A stretch of DNA of 41,724 nt from an uncultured Prevotellaceae bacterium (GCA_902794405.1 CADBHI010000014.1:1-41724); one strand, 5' to 3'; counted from the first letter of the stretch, positions 32,087-41,487 are shown. Translations and numbers: made by a program. The notes: generated from the letters alone by a model not told the origin.

Positions 32087-32419
32087 TTAGTCTATCTCGT
32101 AGGTTGCAATGTTTCCTTTACTTTCTTGCACGGTGGCCTTGTAGCAGTAGGGCACACGCTCTACGCACCAACGGGCCAGGTTCTCGGCCGTAGGATTGAA
32201 AGGCAGCACTTCGTTGAGGATGCGATGGTCTAACGGTTCCTTGATGAGCCGCTTGATCTCACTGAAGTCTATTACCATGCCGTTACGGTCGAGCTCCTTC
32301 GAACGGCAGTAAATCGTAATCATCCAATTATGACCATGTACCCTTGTACACTTGCTCTCGTAGTCCAGCTCTAAACTGTGACAGGCCGAGATTTCTATTC
32401 TTTTTTCGATGTAGTACAT
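32087..32419 (-). CDS. queD: 6-carboxytetrahydropterin synthase
   Basis: Converts 7,8-dihydroneopterin triphosphate to 6-carboxytetrahydropterin, the queuosine precursor used by QueE. 110 residues, usual for the family. Zinc ligands are H14, H28 and H30 (ACHSLEL; RVHGHNW) and the catalytic Cys is C24; NPTAENLARWCVERV and the final VQESKGNIATYEI are conserved. The queE start lies seven bases downstream. Upstream is a repeat-filled 75-base gap to dnaG, so it may be read through from the dnaG promoter. Confidence 0.95.
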   Translation of the reverse strand: MYYIEKRIEISACHSLELDYESKCTRVHGHNWMITIYCRSKELDRNGMVIDFSEIKRLIKEPLDHRILNEVLPFNPTAENLARWCVERVPYCYKATVQESKGNIATYEID

Positions 32420-32422
32420 TAT

Positions 32423-32500
32423 TTTCGATATTACGTTATTTCGGTATTACGGTATTCCGGCATTCCGGTATTACGGTATTCCGGGATTTCAATATTACGA
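32423..32500. repeat. GGTATTACGGTATTCCGG repeat array overlapping dnaG 3' end
   Basis: Repeats of CGGTATTACGGTATTCCGG (two near-identical) with CGATATTACG and CAATATTACGA ends. The TAA stop of dnaG (32495-32497) is inside the last unit, so, as with dxs, the array begins in the coding end. No separate queD promoter is visible. Confidence 0.85.
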
Positions 32501-34444
32501 CACAACAACATCACTACCCAGCTTGCGAGCCAGCATGTCACGCAGCTGTTGCATGTCCTTAAACTCCTGCATCAGCTGCATCACACGGTTCATGTCGCCA
32601 ACAGCCTCACGCATCGCATTCTGAATCTCTTTCAGCTTACCTTCTATCAGGTCCATCCGCAAGTCCATCACTAAGTGGACCACACGCTGACATAGGGAAC
32701 CCTCACGGGGCTGAATCACGAAACGGCCACCGAGCTGGTGACGATCGATGGCCAGGCGCGTGGCCAACTGGCTCACTTCGATGTCGGGATGGTTCGTAAA
32801 ATACGCCTCAGCCTTCCAGCCCTCCTGACCGCTATGGGCAACGGCCTCAGCCAATATCTGGTTGTAGAGCGGATTCGAAAACTGAATGTCGTCCTGTCCT
32901 AAGTCGTAGTCCACATATTGAGCCACATTAAAGCTTATGAGACTGCCGTCCTCCGTTTCAATATTGTCGTAGATAATCTCCTCACCGTGGCGGATGATTT
33001 CTCGCATAAGAAGGGTTTCTACAGCAAGCCCACTCTTACCCTTTGCTGAAAGAATGGTAGTTTTACTACTTTGCTGCTGTTGGTCTGAACTTGGAGTATC
33101 AGAACGCTCCTCGCTTGGTTTGGGAGTTATCTGTTCTTTTTCCTTACGGATAAAGTTATTCATCGTCTCCAACAGTGTCTGCTCCTTCAGTCCCAAGCGT
33201 GAAGCTAAATCACTGAGGTAGGTAGAGCGCAGAATATTGTCTGGAATCACCGAGATACTCTTTACGATACCGCTGATGGCCTCCGAGCGTTTCACTGGGT
33301 CGGTCACGCCTTCTATCGTCAGCCGCGTCTTGAACGAGATAAAGTCCTGCTGGTTAGCATCAATATAGCGTTTCAGTTCTTCCGTCGAATGCTTGCGGGC
33401 AAAGGAGTCGGGGTCGTCACCGTCGGGCAATAACAGCACTCTCACTTTCATTCCTTCGGCCAAGAGCATATCAGTACCACGCATGGCAGCATGGATGCCG
33501 GCTTCATCGCCATCGTACAACAGCGTAATATTCTCGGTGAAGCGGCGCAACATCTTAATCTGGTAAAAACTGAGCGCTGTGCCAGAATTGGCTACCACAT
33601 TCTCGACACCTGCCTGATGCATCGCGATGACATCGGTATAGCCCTCGACCATAAACACGCGGTCTTCTTTAACGATGGCCTTCTTCGCCTGATAGATGCC
33701 ATAGAGCTCACGCTCCTTGTGATAGATTTCTGAATCGGGCGAATTGACATATTTCTGGGCCACGCCTTTTGTCCGGGAATCCAGCACACGACCACCAAAA
33801 GCCACCACCTTACCGCTGACGTTCAGCCAAGGGAAGATGGCACGACCCGAATAGCGGTCGTACTTTCCTCTCTCATTCTCTAAGCAGAGTCCCGTTTTCA
33901 CCAAAAACTCCGGTTGATAGCCCTTCGAGGTGGCTGCCAAATAGAGCGCATCACGTTTCTGCGGCGCATAGCCTAACTGGAACTTCTCGATGATATCGTC
34001 ACGGATGCCGCGACTGCGGAAGTACTGTTTGCCGATGGCAATGCCGTCAGGGTCGTTCTTCAGCGTCTGGTGGAACCAGTCCTTGGCCCATTCGTTGACG
34101 ATAAACATCGACTCACGCTCGTTCTGCGCCTGCCGTTCTTCGTCAGTCAGTTCCTTCTCAACAATCTCGATGTTGTACTTCTTGGCCAGCCACCGCAGCG
34201 CCTCAGGATAGGTTATCTGCTCATGCTCCATCAGGAATCCGGCTGGCGTTCCACCCTTGCCACACACGAAGCAATGGCAGATATTCTTGGCAGGAGAGAC
34301 CATGAATGATGGGTTACGGTCATCGTGGAACGGACACAGTCCCTTGTAGTTCACGCCACTCTTACGAAGCGTCACGAACTCACTCACCACGTCGACTATC
34401 TGCGCCGCGTCAATAATCTTGTCAACTGTAGCCCTGTCAATCAT
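32495..34444 (-). CDS. dnaG: DNA primase
   Basis: Makes RNA primers for replication forks. The 649-residue protein starts MIDRATVDKIIDAAQIVDVV; the CHC2 zinc domain has C37, H40, C58 and C61 (CPFHDDRNPSF ... CHCFVCG). The TOPRIM fold follows: VFMVEGYTDVIAMHQAG (catalytic Glu), ALSFYQ and LYDGDEAGIHAAMRG with PDGDDPDSF. The C-terminal helicase-binding part is longer and variable, with a Ser/Gln-rich linker (PSEERSDTPSSDQQQQ). ATG 34444 is used because the -7 box at 34464-34471 would place transcription start near 34458; a longer frame from 34483 would begin upstream of that. Confidence 0.95.
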   Translation of the reverse strand: MIDRATVDKIIDAAQIVDVVSEFVTLRKSGVNYKGLCPFHDDRNPSFMVSPAKNICHCFVCGKGGTPAGFLMEHEQITYPEALRWLAKKYNIEIVEKELTDEERQAQNERESMFIVNEWAKDWFHQTLKNDPDGIAIGKQYFRSRGIRDDIIEKFQLGYAPQKRDALYLAATSKGYQPEFLVKTGLCLENERGKYDRYSGRAIFPWLNVSGKVVAFGGRVLDSRTKGVAQKYVNSPDSEIYHKERELYGIYQAKKAIVKEDRVFMVEGYTDVIAMHQAGVENVVANSGTALSFYQIKMLRRFTENITLLYDGDEAGIHAAMRGTDMLLAEGMKVRVLLLPDGDDPDSFARKHSTEELKRYIDANQQDFISFKTRLTIEGVTDPVKRSEAISGIVKSISVIPDNILRSTYLSDLASRLGLKEQTLLETMNNFIRKEKEQITPKPSEERSDTPSSDQQQQSSKTTILSAKGKSGLAVETLLMREIIRHGEEIIYDNIETEDGSLISFNVAQYVDYDLGQDDIQFSNPLYNQILAEAVAHSGQEGWKAEAYFTNHPDIEVSQLATRLAIDRHQLGGRFVIQPREGSLCQRVVHLVMDLRMDLIEGKLKEIQNAMREAVGDMNRVMQLMQEFKDMQQLRDMLARKLGSDVVVS

Positions 34445-34463
34445 ATCCTCTTTGTCTTGGCGA

Positions 34464-34494
34464 CAAAGGTACACAGAATCCACGAGAAAACAAA
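34464..34494 (-). promoter_or_regulatory. Promoter of dnaG (and probably queD-queE-cls)
   Basis: Minus strand TTTG (34494-34491), 19 bases, TACCTTTG (34471-34464), then ATG at 34444: a textbook Bacteroidetes promoter. Confidence 0.85.
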
Positions 34495-34558
34495 ATAAAT
34501 TCCATGTTTCTTTTGTTTTCCCCTTCGTTTTTCATTTCAACCCATATACTATGAGTGA

Positions 34559-36256
34559 CTATTTCTTCAGATACTTAGCCAGCTCGGAGTGGTTCTGACG
34601 AAGGCCACGGGCAAAGGACTGGGCATTCATCTGAGCACCGAGTTTCGAGGTATGGGTGTGGTCCTGCTTGAAGTACTTGGCACCTGCCTTCGCCTTCAGT
34701 TCAGCAATCTTGGCTTGGGCCTTTTCTTTGTCAGCGGGTAAACCGCTGACCGCGAACTTCTTGTCAAGGAAGTCAGCGCTGATATTATGCATATCGATGA
34801 ACTCAACACCCGTCTCAGCTACCACCTCACGATACCACTTGCCGTAGCTGTCGTCGCGACGTTCCACTTTGCCGCCAGGCCATTCGTTACGTGGCGTCAG
34901 AGAGACGAGAATGGGCGTGGCACCCTTTTCACGACAGTCGTCAATCATCTTCTTCAGGTACCAACCGAACGAGTAGACCACCTCGTACTGGCCATTATCG
35001 AGCTTAAAGACATGTAGCGTGTCCTTCGTTCCAGGAATAACACCACGTGCCTTGGCATCGGTAATGGGACAAATATCGTTATGGCCGAACTGGATAGTGA
35101 CAAAATCGCCTGGCTGTAAGGAGTTGTACACCTCGTCCCAAAGTCCCTCACGAACAAACGAACGGGTGGAACGGCCTGCCCTACCTGCATTAAAAAGCGT
35201 TATCTTGCTCTCGTCGAAGACGGTCTGCGCCTGTGAGGCCCAGCCCCACATGCCGTCGTCGTCCTTATCAGCATTCTTAACGGTAGAATCACCCGTAAAG
35301 AATACCACAGGCTGACCCTCTTTCCGTTGCACGGGCTTTACTTTTGGTTCGACGTTGATCATTATCGACTGCAAAGGTTTCAGTTGTGGGTTCTTACTAT
35401 AGAAGAGCCCCTCGGCGGCGCTGCGAGCATTCATCTCAGCACCAAACTTCGAGGTGTGGATCTTGTCGCCTAAGAAGTGGTACTGCTGTTTCCAGCGACT
35501 ATAGCTGTCGAGCTTAGCGCCGCTGATTTCGTTGAGGTCGACGAAGGGCACACCCTCGACGGCAGCGATGTAAGCCGCCCACTCCGTCTGGGGCTTACGC
35601 ACAATCTTACCTTTCTCGTCGTAGGCATCACGTGGTGTCAGCGACATCAGGATGGGGTTAGCCCCCTTCGCACGAATCTCGCTGATATATTTCCGAAGGT
35701 AGTTACCATAAGAATAGACGGTGTCCTGCTTCTGTGTGCGCTGGTTAAAGCCCACATAGCACGTATCAGGGTCCACGCTAGGAATCACGGCACGTGCCCG
35801 TTTCTGGTCGAAGAACTCGCCATTGTCATTATGACCTATCGACACCACCACCCAGTCGCCAGGCTTCAAGGCCTCGCGGATGGCTGGCCAAAGATCTGTA
35901 TAAAAGGTACGCGTAGACATGCCACCCAAGGCCTGATTCTCTACGGCAATCTTCTGTGCATTGAAATACTTGGGGAAGTAGTAGCCCCAGCCCCACTGGC
36001 CATTGTTGCCGTTGCCCAGCGTGCCGTTGCGCATGGTGCTGTTGCCTATCAAAAACAACACGGGGCTATTGCCTTGGCGGGTGCTGCCTGGGGCGGGGCG
36101 CGACATCAGCGCCTTGGCGATGGAGTCAGGGGTGTTATCTACCACCTTGTTGACGTCCTCGATAGGGTCAGGCAGGTTGTCGAAACCCTGCGCGTTTAAA
36201 GTGGTTGATGACAACTGACAAATGATAACTGATAAAATGAGGATAGAGCGTTTCAT
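34559..36256 (-). CDS. Secreted tandem GDSL/SGNH esterase, rhamnogalacturonan-acetylesterase-like (CE12)
   Basis: The 565-residue protein has a signal peptide (RSILILSVIICQLSSTTLNA) and two CE12-like SGNH domains. Domain 1 (about 65-285): GNST (71-74, nucleophile S73; GDST in most), ALGGMSTR, GHND (141-144), DKIHTS (catalytic Asp264/His267). Domain 2 (about 315-560): GDST (322-325), AGRAGRSTR, GHND (391-394), DHTHTS near the end. Both catalytic sets look complete, so both may deacetylate pectic or related glycans outside the cytoplasm. The M60 peptidase gene is three bases upstream, so they are one operon. The signal peptide overlaps a repeat-like stretch (ATCAGTTATCATTTGTCAGT). Confidence 0.88.
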   Translation of the reverse strand: MKRSILILSVIICQLSSTTLNAQGFDNLPDPIEDVNKVVDNTPDSIAKALMSRPAPGSTRQGNSPVLFLIGNSTMRNGTLGNGNNGQWGWGYYFPKYFNAQKIAVENQALGGMSTRTFYTDLWPAIREALKPGDWVVVSIGHNDNGEFFDQKRARAVIPSVDPDTCYVGFNQRTQKQDTVYSYGNYLRKYISEIRAKGANPILMSLTPRDAYDEKGKIVRKPQTEWAAYIAAVEGVPFVDLNEISGAKLDSYSRWKQQYHFLGDKIHTSKFGAEMNARSAAEGLFYSKNPQLKPLQSIMINVEPKVKPVQRKEGQPVVFFTGDSTVKNADKDDDGMWGWASQAQTVFDESKITLFNAGRAGRSTRSFVREGLWDEVYNSLQPGDFVTIQFGHNDICPITDAKARGVIPGTKDTLHVFKLDNGQYEVVYSFGWYLKKMIDDCREKGATPILVSLTPRNEWPGGKVERRDDSYGKWYREVVAETGVEFIDMHNISADFLDKKFAVSGLPADKEKAQAKIAELKAKAGAKYFKQDHTHTSKLGAQMNAQSFARGLRQNHSELAKYLKK

Positions 36257-36258
36257 GC

Positions 36259-39200
36259 TTATTTCTGTTTTAAGATTTTCTTTCCTTGAACAACGTAGAT
36301 GCCAGAAGCCTCAATATGCTTCCGCTGCTGACCGCTGAGAGAGTAGAATTTGCCTCCTTCTCCCGTCGGGAAGGCGGCGGAGGGAAGGCTGCCGATGGCG
36401 CTGGGCTCAGGTTTCTGGTCGGTACAGACGGCATCCTTCATATTGTACATGGCCGTCTTGATGGTCATATTCTTTATGCCGATGTTGAGTACGGCTTGTG
36501 GCAGAGCGACGCTACGGGCATTAGTGGCCCAGACGAGTTGACCCTGCGCATCGTAGAACTTATGTCCTGCATAATGGGTACCATGGAAGGTGATGGTACG
36601 CCCGTTGGCCGACAGCGAGTAGTAGTCGTCCGTGACGTCGGAAGCATCATCGGTGAACAGTTCGTAGTCGCCCGCCTCGCCAATGGGAAGGCTCTGATAC
36701 TCGGCCACCTCGTTGTGCTGCTCCAGGTTGTTCTTCTTCAGTCCATTGGCGGTGGTGGGCACACCCTCGAAGATATTATCAGTATTGGCGGGCTTCATCG
36801 GCTCTATGTGGTCGTCGATAAACATGATGTTACCCAGCTTGCGCTCGTACTTTTGCATATACTGACGGGCGGCATCGATGTCGGCCTGTGTGGTGGTAAC
36901 GTAATAGTCGGCATAGTCGCTCACATGGATTTTGTCGCCTGGCACGAACATGCCGTAAGCCTCGAACAGCTCAGAGAGGTCGGCCTGGGCCACATCGCAG
37001 ATCTTCTTGGCCAGATGCAGATAGTCGGTGCTCCCCTTGCCGCTGCCCTTGTCGATGGGGGACTTGCGCATAGCGCGGAAGAGGTTGGGCAGGAACTGCT
37101 CGTCGTGCTTCTGCACGTGGAAGTAGAGGTATAGCTGATAGAATAGTCCTGTGGTCTGCCAGATGTTGCGCTCCAGCCAACGGGTGCCTTTTCCTAACTC
37201 GCAGAACACATCGACAGGCAGTTGACGGCGGCTGGTGATGATGCCCTGCTCGAAGGTGTTGATGTTCGAAAACAGGTTGTTGGAACTCTCAGTGGTGCCG
37301 ATGACGTTGATACTGCCCTGATGGTTGTGACCTATCTCGTGGCTCGGTCCCCAGAGGTTACCAGGCTGTGTCATCTTCTGATAGTTCATGATAGTAGGTA
37401 TGGTCGACTCATTGTACCAGGTGCCATAGGTCGTAGAGTGCATGTAGCTGCTGGCGCCGCTAAAGGCATTCCAGATGTTACGGTAGCGACCATCAAAGTC
37501 CTCGACGCCCATGTAACGTTCCTCGTTTTCGACGATGCGATCCCAGATGCGCATCAGACCCTCCATCTCGTCGGGCTCAGCTTGCGTAACTAAATCCGTA
37601 CCCATGCAGAACACTAAGTGCCGGGTCTTCAGGTTCAGCACGGGACTGGCCTTCAGCAGCTGTTTCTGCAACAGTTTCCAATCGGCGTTGGTCATACCCC
37701 GTGTGGCATCCCAGTAACCCTGCAACTGTCCACCCTCGATGTGGATGGTGATATCAGGGAAGGCATCGAGCCGCTGTTTGGGATTGTTCACCTGATAGAA
37801 GACATAAAGCATTTTCTGCTCAGAATAGCGTAGCAGGTTCAAGCCGGCCTTCAGCGAGGTGGTCTCACCCGTGGGGTGGTCGCCGGCCACGCCGTCAGTA
37901 CTGACAGCTTCCATCATCAGCGTGGCACCCGTCTTAGGGGCTGCATCCACATAGACATAAATGATGTCATTCGGATTAGCCACTACGCCCGTTGGGTTCG
38001 ACAGCCGTCCGAAGGAGGTGCTCATCGTGAAGTTGCTGGCATCGGCCATCGTCTGGTAGTTGCTGTACGGTTGATAGCCGGCCACACGGAAGAACCGCTC
38101 GTAGTCTGCGCTGTAGTCAGCATCGGTATATCGTTGCCAGATATTGTTCTTCACCTTCAACACCATTGCCTGCATGTCTGCGGGCAGGGCTGCAAAGTCG
38201 GCATTCTGAGCCAGGGCCTCGTCACTGAGCGTCAGGACGGCTGCCTTCAGCGTAGTACAGGCTTTGTCATCGAACAGGTTGTCAAGATGCTGCTGTAGCG
38301 TGGTCTTGTCCTTGACCATCGCATCGTAGTCACCCTGCTGCTGACGTATCTGTTCCAGTGCAGCCTCGTCGAGTTCCACCTCTTCTATATGCCAGCTACT
38401 GGCCTCGGCGGTATAGTCCCAGTACACTACGTCATGGCCTTGCGTCTGGGCATCGTGCAGTCCGCCCCAGTCGGTGCCATAGTGGATGATGAAGAAAGTG
38501 TCCCACTTGTCGCCCACGGTATTGATGTCAAAAGCGATTTTAGCGGTACCAAGGTGATAAGGAGTGCTGGTCTGAGTCTGCCGCTGGACGTACTTCTTCG
38601 TGACAACCGCCTGCAGGCACCATCCTTTTCCTGTCTGATGAAGTTGCCAGTACTGGCTGTAGTTACTGTCGTCAGGTTCTTTTGTGGAGAGGTCGCTGCC
38701 CTCGGTGAGCACACGACCATAGATGCTGTGCAGACGGTAGTAGGCACCGTCCTTCAGCTCGTTGGCGAAAGGATTGAGTTCCTGTAAGCGGGTCATCACC
38801 TCATTCTCGGAGAATTTGGTTTCAGCCTCGATATACCAGTCGCAGCCCTCGTCCATGGAATAGTTGAAGAGGGCATGACTTGTATTGGTATTCAGGAAAC
38901 TGGAGCCTGAGAAGTCGCTCTTCGACGATATATTGAAGAACTTGGCCGTTCCGTTGGCGTTCGGACTTTTGCGAATGTACAGACGTGTCTTTCCTGTGCC
39001 TGGTTTGGTATAGTCTGCCTGAAGGTATTCGCCTGTATTGGCATTGCGCAGGTAGTAGCCGTCACCATAAACCTCCAGAATCCACACCTGGTTCAGCTTG
39101 GTCGTGTTCTTGGCCGTGGTGGCAGCACTTCCGCTGGACTCGGTCGAGAGGTACCACGACGTACGCTTACTCTTCAGACGTACCAGACCCGTATCGAAAT

Positions 39201-39276
39201 CCTGGGCTCTTGAGAAAAGAGAGGTGAGGGGAGAAAGGAGTGAAATGATAAATGTAGTAAGTAGTAGTTTCTTCAT
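36259..39276 (-). CDS. M60-family (enhancin-like) metallopeptidase, secreted
   Basis: The 1005-residue protein has a signal peptide (MKKLLLTTFIISLLSPLTSL ... RAQ), two ricin-type-like beta domains (about 25-150 and 165-300; SKRTSWYLSTESS, GAYYRLHSIYGRVL), a linker and the M60 core. The zinc motif is HEIGH (646-650) in GPSHEIGHNHQG, with a following Glu in the next helix region. M60 peptidases cleave mucin-type glycoproteins, so host or plant glycoprotein is the likely substrate. The C-terminus (FYSLSGQQRKHIEASGIYVV ... KILKQK) is type IX sorting-like. Just before it a repeat adds SLPSAAFPTGEGG. A promoter lies at 39306-39338. Confidence 0.88.
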   Translation of the reverse strand: MKKLLLTTFIISLLSPLTSLFSRAQDFDTGLVRLKSKRTSWYLSTESSGSAATTAKNTTKLNQVWILEVYGDGYYLRNANTGEYLQADYTKPGTGKTRLYIRKSPNANGTAKFFNISSKSDFSGSSFLNTNTSHALFNYSMDEGCDWYIEAETKFSENEVMTRLQELNPFANELKDGAYYRLHSIYGRVLTEGSDLSTKEPDDSNYSQYWQLHQTGKGWCLQAVVTKKYVQRQTQTSTPYHLGTAKIAFDINTVGDKWDTFFIIHYGTDWGGLHDAQTQGHDVVYWDYTAEASSWHIEEVELDEAALEQIRQQQGDYDAMVKDKTTLQQHLDNLFDDKACTTLKAAVLTLSDEALAQNADFAALPADMQAMVLKVKNNIWQRYTDADYSADYERFFRVAGYQPYSNYQTMADASNFTMSTSFGRLSNPTGVVANPNDIIYVYVDAAPKTGATLMMEAVSTDGVAGDHPTGETTSLKAGLNLLRYSEQKMLYVFYQVNNPKQRLDAFPDITIHIEGGQLQGYWDATRGMTNADWKLLQKQLLKASPVLNLKTRHLVFCMGTDLVTQAEPDEMEGLMRIWDRIVENEERYMGVEDFDGRYRNIWNAFSGASSYMHSTTYGTWYNESTIPTIMNYQKMTQPGNLWGPSHEIGHNHQGSINVIGTTESSNNLFSNINTFEQGIITSRRQLPVDVFCELGKGTRWLERNIWQTTGLFYQLYLYFHVQKHDEQFLPNLFRAMRKSPIDKGSGKGSTDYLHLAKKICDVAQADLSELFEAYGMFVPGDKIHVSDYADYYVTTTQADIDAARQYMQKYERKLGNIMFIDDHIEPMKPANTDNIFEGVPTTANGLKKNNLEQHNEVAEYQSLPIGEAGDYELFTDDASDVTDDYYSLSANGRTITFHGTHYAGHKFYDAQGQLVWATNARSVALPQAVLNIGIKNMTIKTAMYNMKDAVCTDQKPEPSAIGSLPSAAFPTGEGGKFYSLSGQQRKHIEASGIYVVQGKKILKQK
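36353..36388 (-). repeat. PTGEG-type dispersed repeat in M60 peptidase gene
   Basis: On the minus strand the stretch reads CCTTCCCTCCGCCGCCTTCC then CGACGGGAGAAGGAGG. It encodes LPSAAFPTGEGG, like LTPSPSPTGEGS in the DUF5107 protein. Confidence 0.65.
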
Positions 39277-39305
39277 TATTGTCGTCGTTTTATGTAATTT
39301 GACTG

Positions 39306-39338
39306 CAAAGATACAGAAAAAAAGAGAATAAAGGCAAA
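39306..39338 (-). promoter_or_regulatory. Promoter of the M60-CE12 operon
   Basis: Minus strand TTTG (39338-39335), 21 bases, TATCTTTG (39313-39306), 30 bases before ATG 39276. Confidence 0.75.
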
Positions 39339-39376
39339 AAAAAGGAAATAATTGTGACTACTTCTATGATATTTCG

Positions 39377-39384
39377 TACCTTTG
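39377..39384 (+). promoter_or_regulatory. -7 box for the DUF5687-ABC unit
   Basis: TACCTTTG ends eight bases before the ATG at 39393, so transcription would begin at or just before the start codon. This excludes the longer frame from 39354 and suggests a leaderless or nearly leaderless message. Confidence 0.7.
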
Positions 39385-39392
39385 TGCCCGTT

Positions 39393-40751
39393 ATGAGACT
39401 ACTGTTAAGACTTTGGCTGACTCAAAAGCGAAGAGATTTCAAGTGGGGTAAGTTCCTCGGCGAGGCCTATTTCCTATTCTTGTTCATGGTCATTAGCGTG
39501 ACTGTAACCGTTGTGATACATACGGAAATGGGCAATGCGACGGGCATGGAGAAGGTCGTTCCTTTCATAGCCGCAAGTATCATCATTCCCGATTTCCTGC
39601 ACAAACTGCTGATGAAGCATGACGAGACGGTGATGGACCACTACCTGAAAAGCAAGCCCATTCCTGAACGTAACTGGAACCGCTTCATGCTGATTACCAA
39701 CGTTGTGAACTTCTGGAACTGGTCCATCCCCATCATGCTGCTGCCCTTCTGTCTGGTGTTTCTTGAATGGACAATACTGATACCATCGTTCCTCCTGATA
39801 TTGGCAGTATCAATGGTGGGAGGTGTAGCCATCACAGCCTTCCGGCGAGCAAAAGGCTGGACCAACAAATGGCCCGTACTGGCAGCAATGGCCATCTGGA
39901 CAGTCTTTGCCTTCATGTACTCATTACTTGGCATCTTCCTGCCGTGGGGCATACATGTTGCGGTATTCTTCCTGCTCTGCTTCGGGGCAATCGCCGTGTT
40001 CTACAACTACCTTTGCGACCTGCGCCGCTACGATGAGTCGCAGGCCAAAGCCAGCAGATTGTTCCTGACAGGAGCCTCATCGCTGTTCTCGATGGAATAT
40101 GTCGGGGTGTTACGCTCCAAACGGTTGCGCTCGGCTGTGCTCATTCTGCCGCTGGTGTTTGTGTTCAACAGCTACACACAGGTCCCCCAAGGCCAGACTT
40201 TCATGTTCCACCTGATGCTGATGTTTGCCGTCTTCGCGCCTTCCATGATGTTAGGACAGTGGGTGTTCGGCATTGAGGGCAACTACTTCGACGGCTTGTG
40301 GTCGAAGCCCATTGACATCCGTACCATCCTGAAGAATAAGTATTGGTTCTACTCTCTGCTCAACATCCTCCCTACCCTGCTGGTAATGCCTCTTATCTGG
40401 ATTGCCGACCTGACGCCTTGGCTGCTGGCTGCCACGTGGCTGTTCACGGCAGGACTAGCTAACCTGACACTGATGCCCACCGCCCTGATTTCATCGAGGA
40501 TTGAGATGTTCCAGTCGGCCTTCTTCAATTACCAAGGAGCTTCGTTGGCTGTCAACCTCTTTGGTTTTGTGGTCATCATCCCATTGGCCCTCTATGTCGT
40601 CTGCCTGTGGTTACTGCCCCAGACTACTGCCATAATTGTGCTAGCTGCAGCAGGCATCTTAGGCTTTGCCCTACATCATGTGGTCATCAACTGGATTGCC
40701 AGCAAGTATGAACAAAATAGATATAAGAACTTTGAACGTTACAGGCATTAA
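39393..40751 (+). CDS. DUF5687 family membrane protein (ABC permease partner)
   Basis: The 452-residue integral membrane protein has about ten hydrophobic segments (YFLFLFMVISVTVTVVIH; IPIMLLPFCLVFLEWTILI; LAVNLFGFVVIIPLALYVV) and family landmarks (LLKHDETVMDHYLKSKPI-like KHDETVMDHYLKSKPIPERN, QWVFGIEGNYFDGLWSKPID). It starts MRLLLRLWLTQKRRDFKWGK. The ABC ATPase gene follows after six bases, so it is presumably its transmembrane partner for export of an unknown substrate. No substrate motif is visible. The start at 39393 is based on the -7 box at 39377-39384. Confidence 0.88.
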   Translation: MRLLLRLWLTQKRRDFKWGKFLGEAYFLFLFMVISVTVTVVIHTEMGNATGMEKVVPFIAASIIIPDFLHKLLMKHDETVMDHYLKSKPIPERNWNRFMLITNVVNFWNWSIPIMLLPFCLVFLEWTILIPSFLLILAVSMVGGVAITAFRRAKGWTNKWPVLAAMAIWTVFAFMYSLLGIFLPWGIHVAVFFLLCFGAIAVFYNYLCDLRRYDESQAKASRLFLTGASSLFSMEYVGVLRSKRLRSAVLILPLVFVFNSYTQVPQGQTFMFHLMLMFAVFAPSMMLGQWVFGIEGNYFDGLWSKPIDIRTILKNKYWFYSLLNILPTLLVMPLIWIADLTPWLLAATWLFTAGLANLTLMPTALISSRIEMFQSAFFNYQGASLAVNLFGFVVIIPLALYVVCLWLLPQTTAIIVLAAAGILGFALHHVVINWIASKYEQNRYKNFERYRH

Positions 40752-40757
40752 TGAAAG

Positions 40758-41465
40758 ATGGAAATCAAGATACAAAAACTCGTAAAGCAGTACGGCAAGA
40801 ATACTGTACTCGATATTCCCGAACTGACCATCGGCTCGGGTGAACTGGTAGGACTCGTAGGCAACAACGGAGCCGGTAAGACCACGTTGATGCGACTCAT
40901 GCTCGACCTTATCGAAGCCACGGAAGGCTACGTCGAGACTGACGGCCAGCGCGTCAGCGAAGACACCAAATGGAAGGAGTTCACTGGCTCGTTCATCGAC
41001 GGGCGTTTCCTTATTGACTTCTACACACCTGAGGAGTACTTCAACTTCATCGCCCGTGCCTATGGCATTGACAAAGATACGCTCGACAGCCGTCTGGAGC
41101 ACTATCAGGGGCTGATGCACAACGAGATTCTGGGCACAAAGAAATACCTACGCCAGTTCTCGGAGGGTAACCGCCAGAAGACAGGCATCATCGGCGCCAT
41201 GATTATTAACCCCAAGGTGCTAATTCTCGACGAGCCGTTCAACTACCTGGACCCCTCTTCGCAGATTACCGTTGCCAAACTTATCCGCCAGATGAACGAG
41301 CAGTTAGGCACCACCGTCATCATCTCCAGCCATAACCTCAGCTTCGTCTCAGAAATATCCACCCGCATTCTGCTGCTGGAAAAGGGACGAATTATCAAGG
41401 ACCTTAACAATCACGACGGTAGCGCTACTAAGGAATTGGAGGAATACTTCAATACGGCAGAATAG
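40758..41465 (+). CDS. ABC transporter ATP-binding protein
   Basis: The 235-residue ATPase subunit energises the DUF5687 membrane protein encoded six bases upstream. Walker A is GNNGAGKT (35-42), Walker B is VLILDEP (154-160), the H-loop is SSHNLS. The signature reads FSEGNRQK (134-141) instead of LSGGQ, which is seen in other exporter ATPases of this type but is a clear departure. C-terminal residues form LLEKGRIIKDLNNH. A terminator begins 22 bases after the stop, so this two-gene unit ends here. Confidence 0.93.
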   Translation: MEIKIQKLVKQYGKNTVLDIPELTIGSGELVGLVGNNGAGKTTLMRLMLDLIEATEGYVETDGQRVSEDTKWKEFTGSFIDGRFLIDFYTPEEYFNFIARAYGIDKDTLDSRLEHYQGLMHNEILGTKKYLRQFSEGNRQKTGIIGAMIINPKVLILDEPFNYLDPSSQITVAKLIRQMNEQLGTTVIISSHNLSFVSEISTRILLLEKGRIIKDLNNHDGSATKELEEYFNTAE

Positions 41466-41487
41466 CATTTAGAAGCTATTTACTTAT

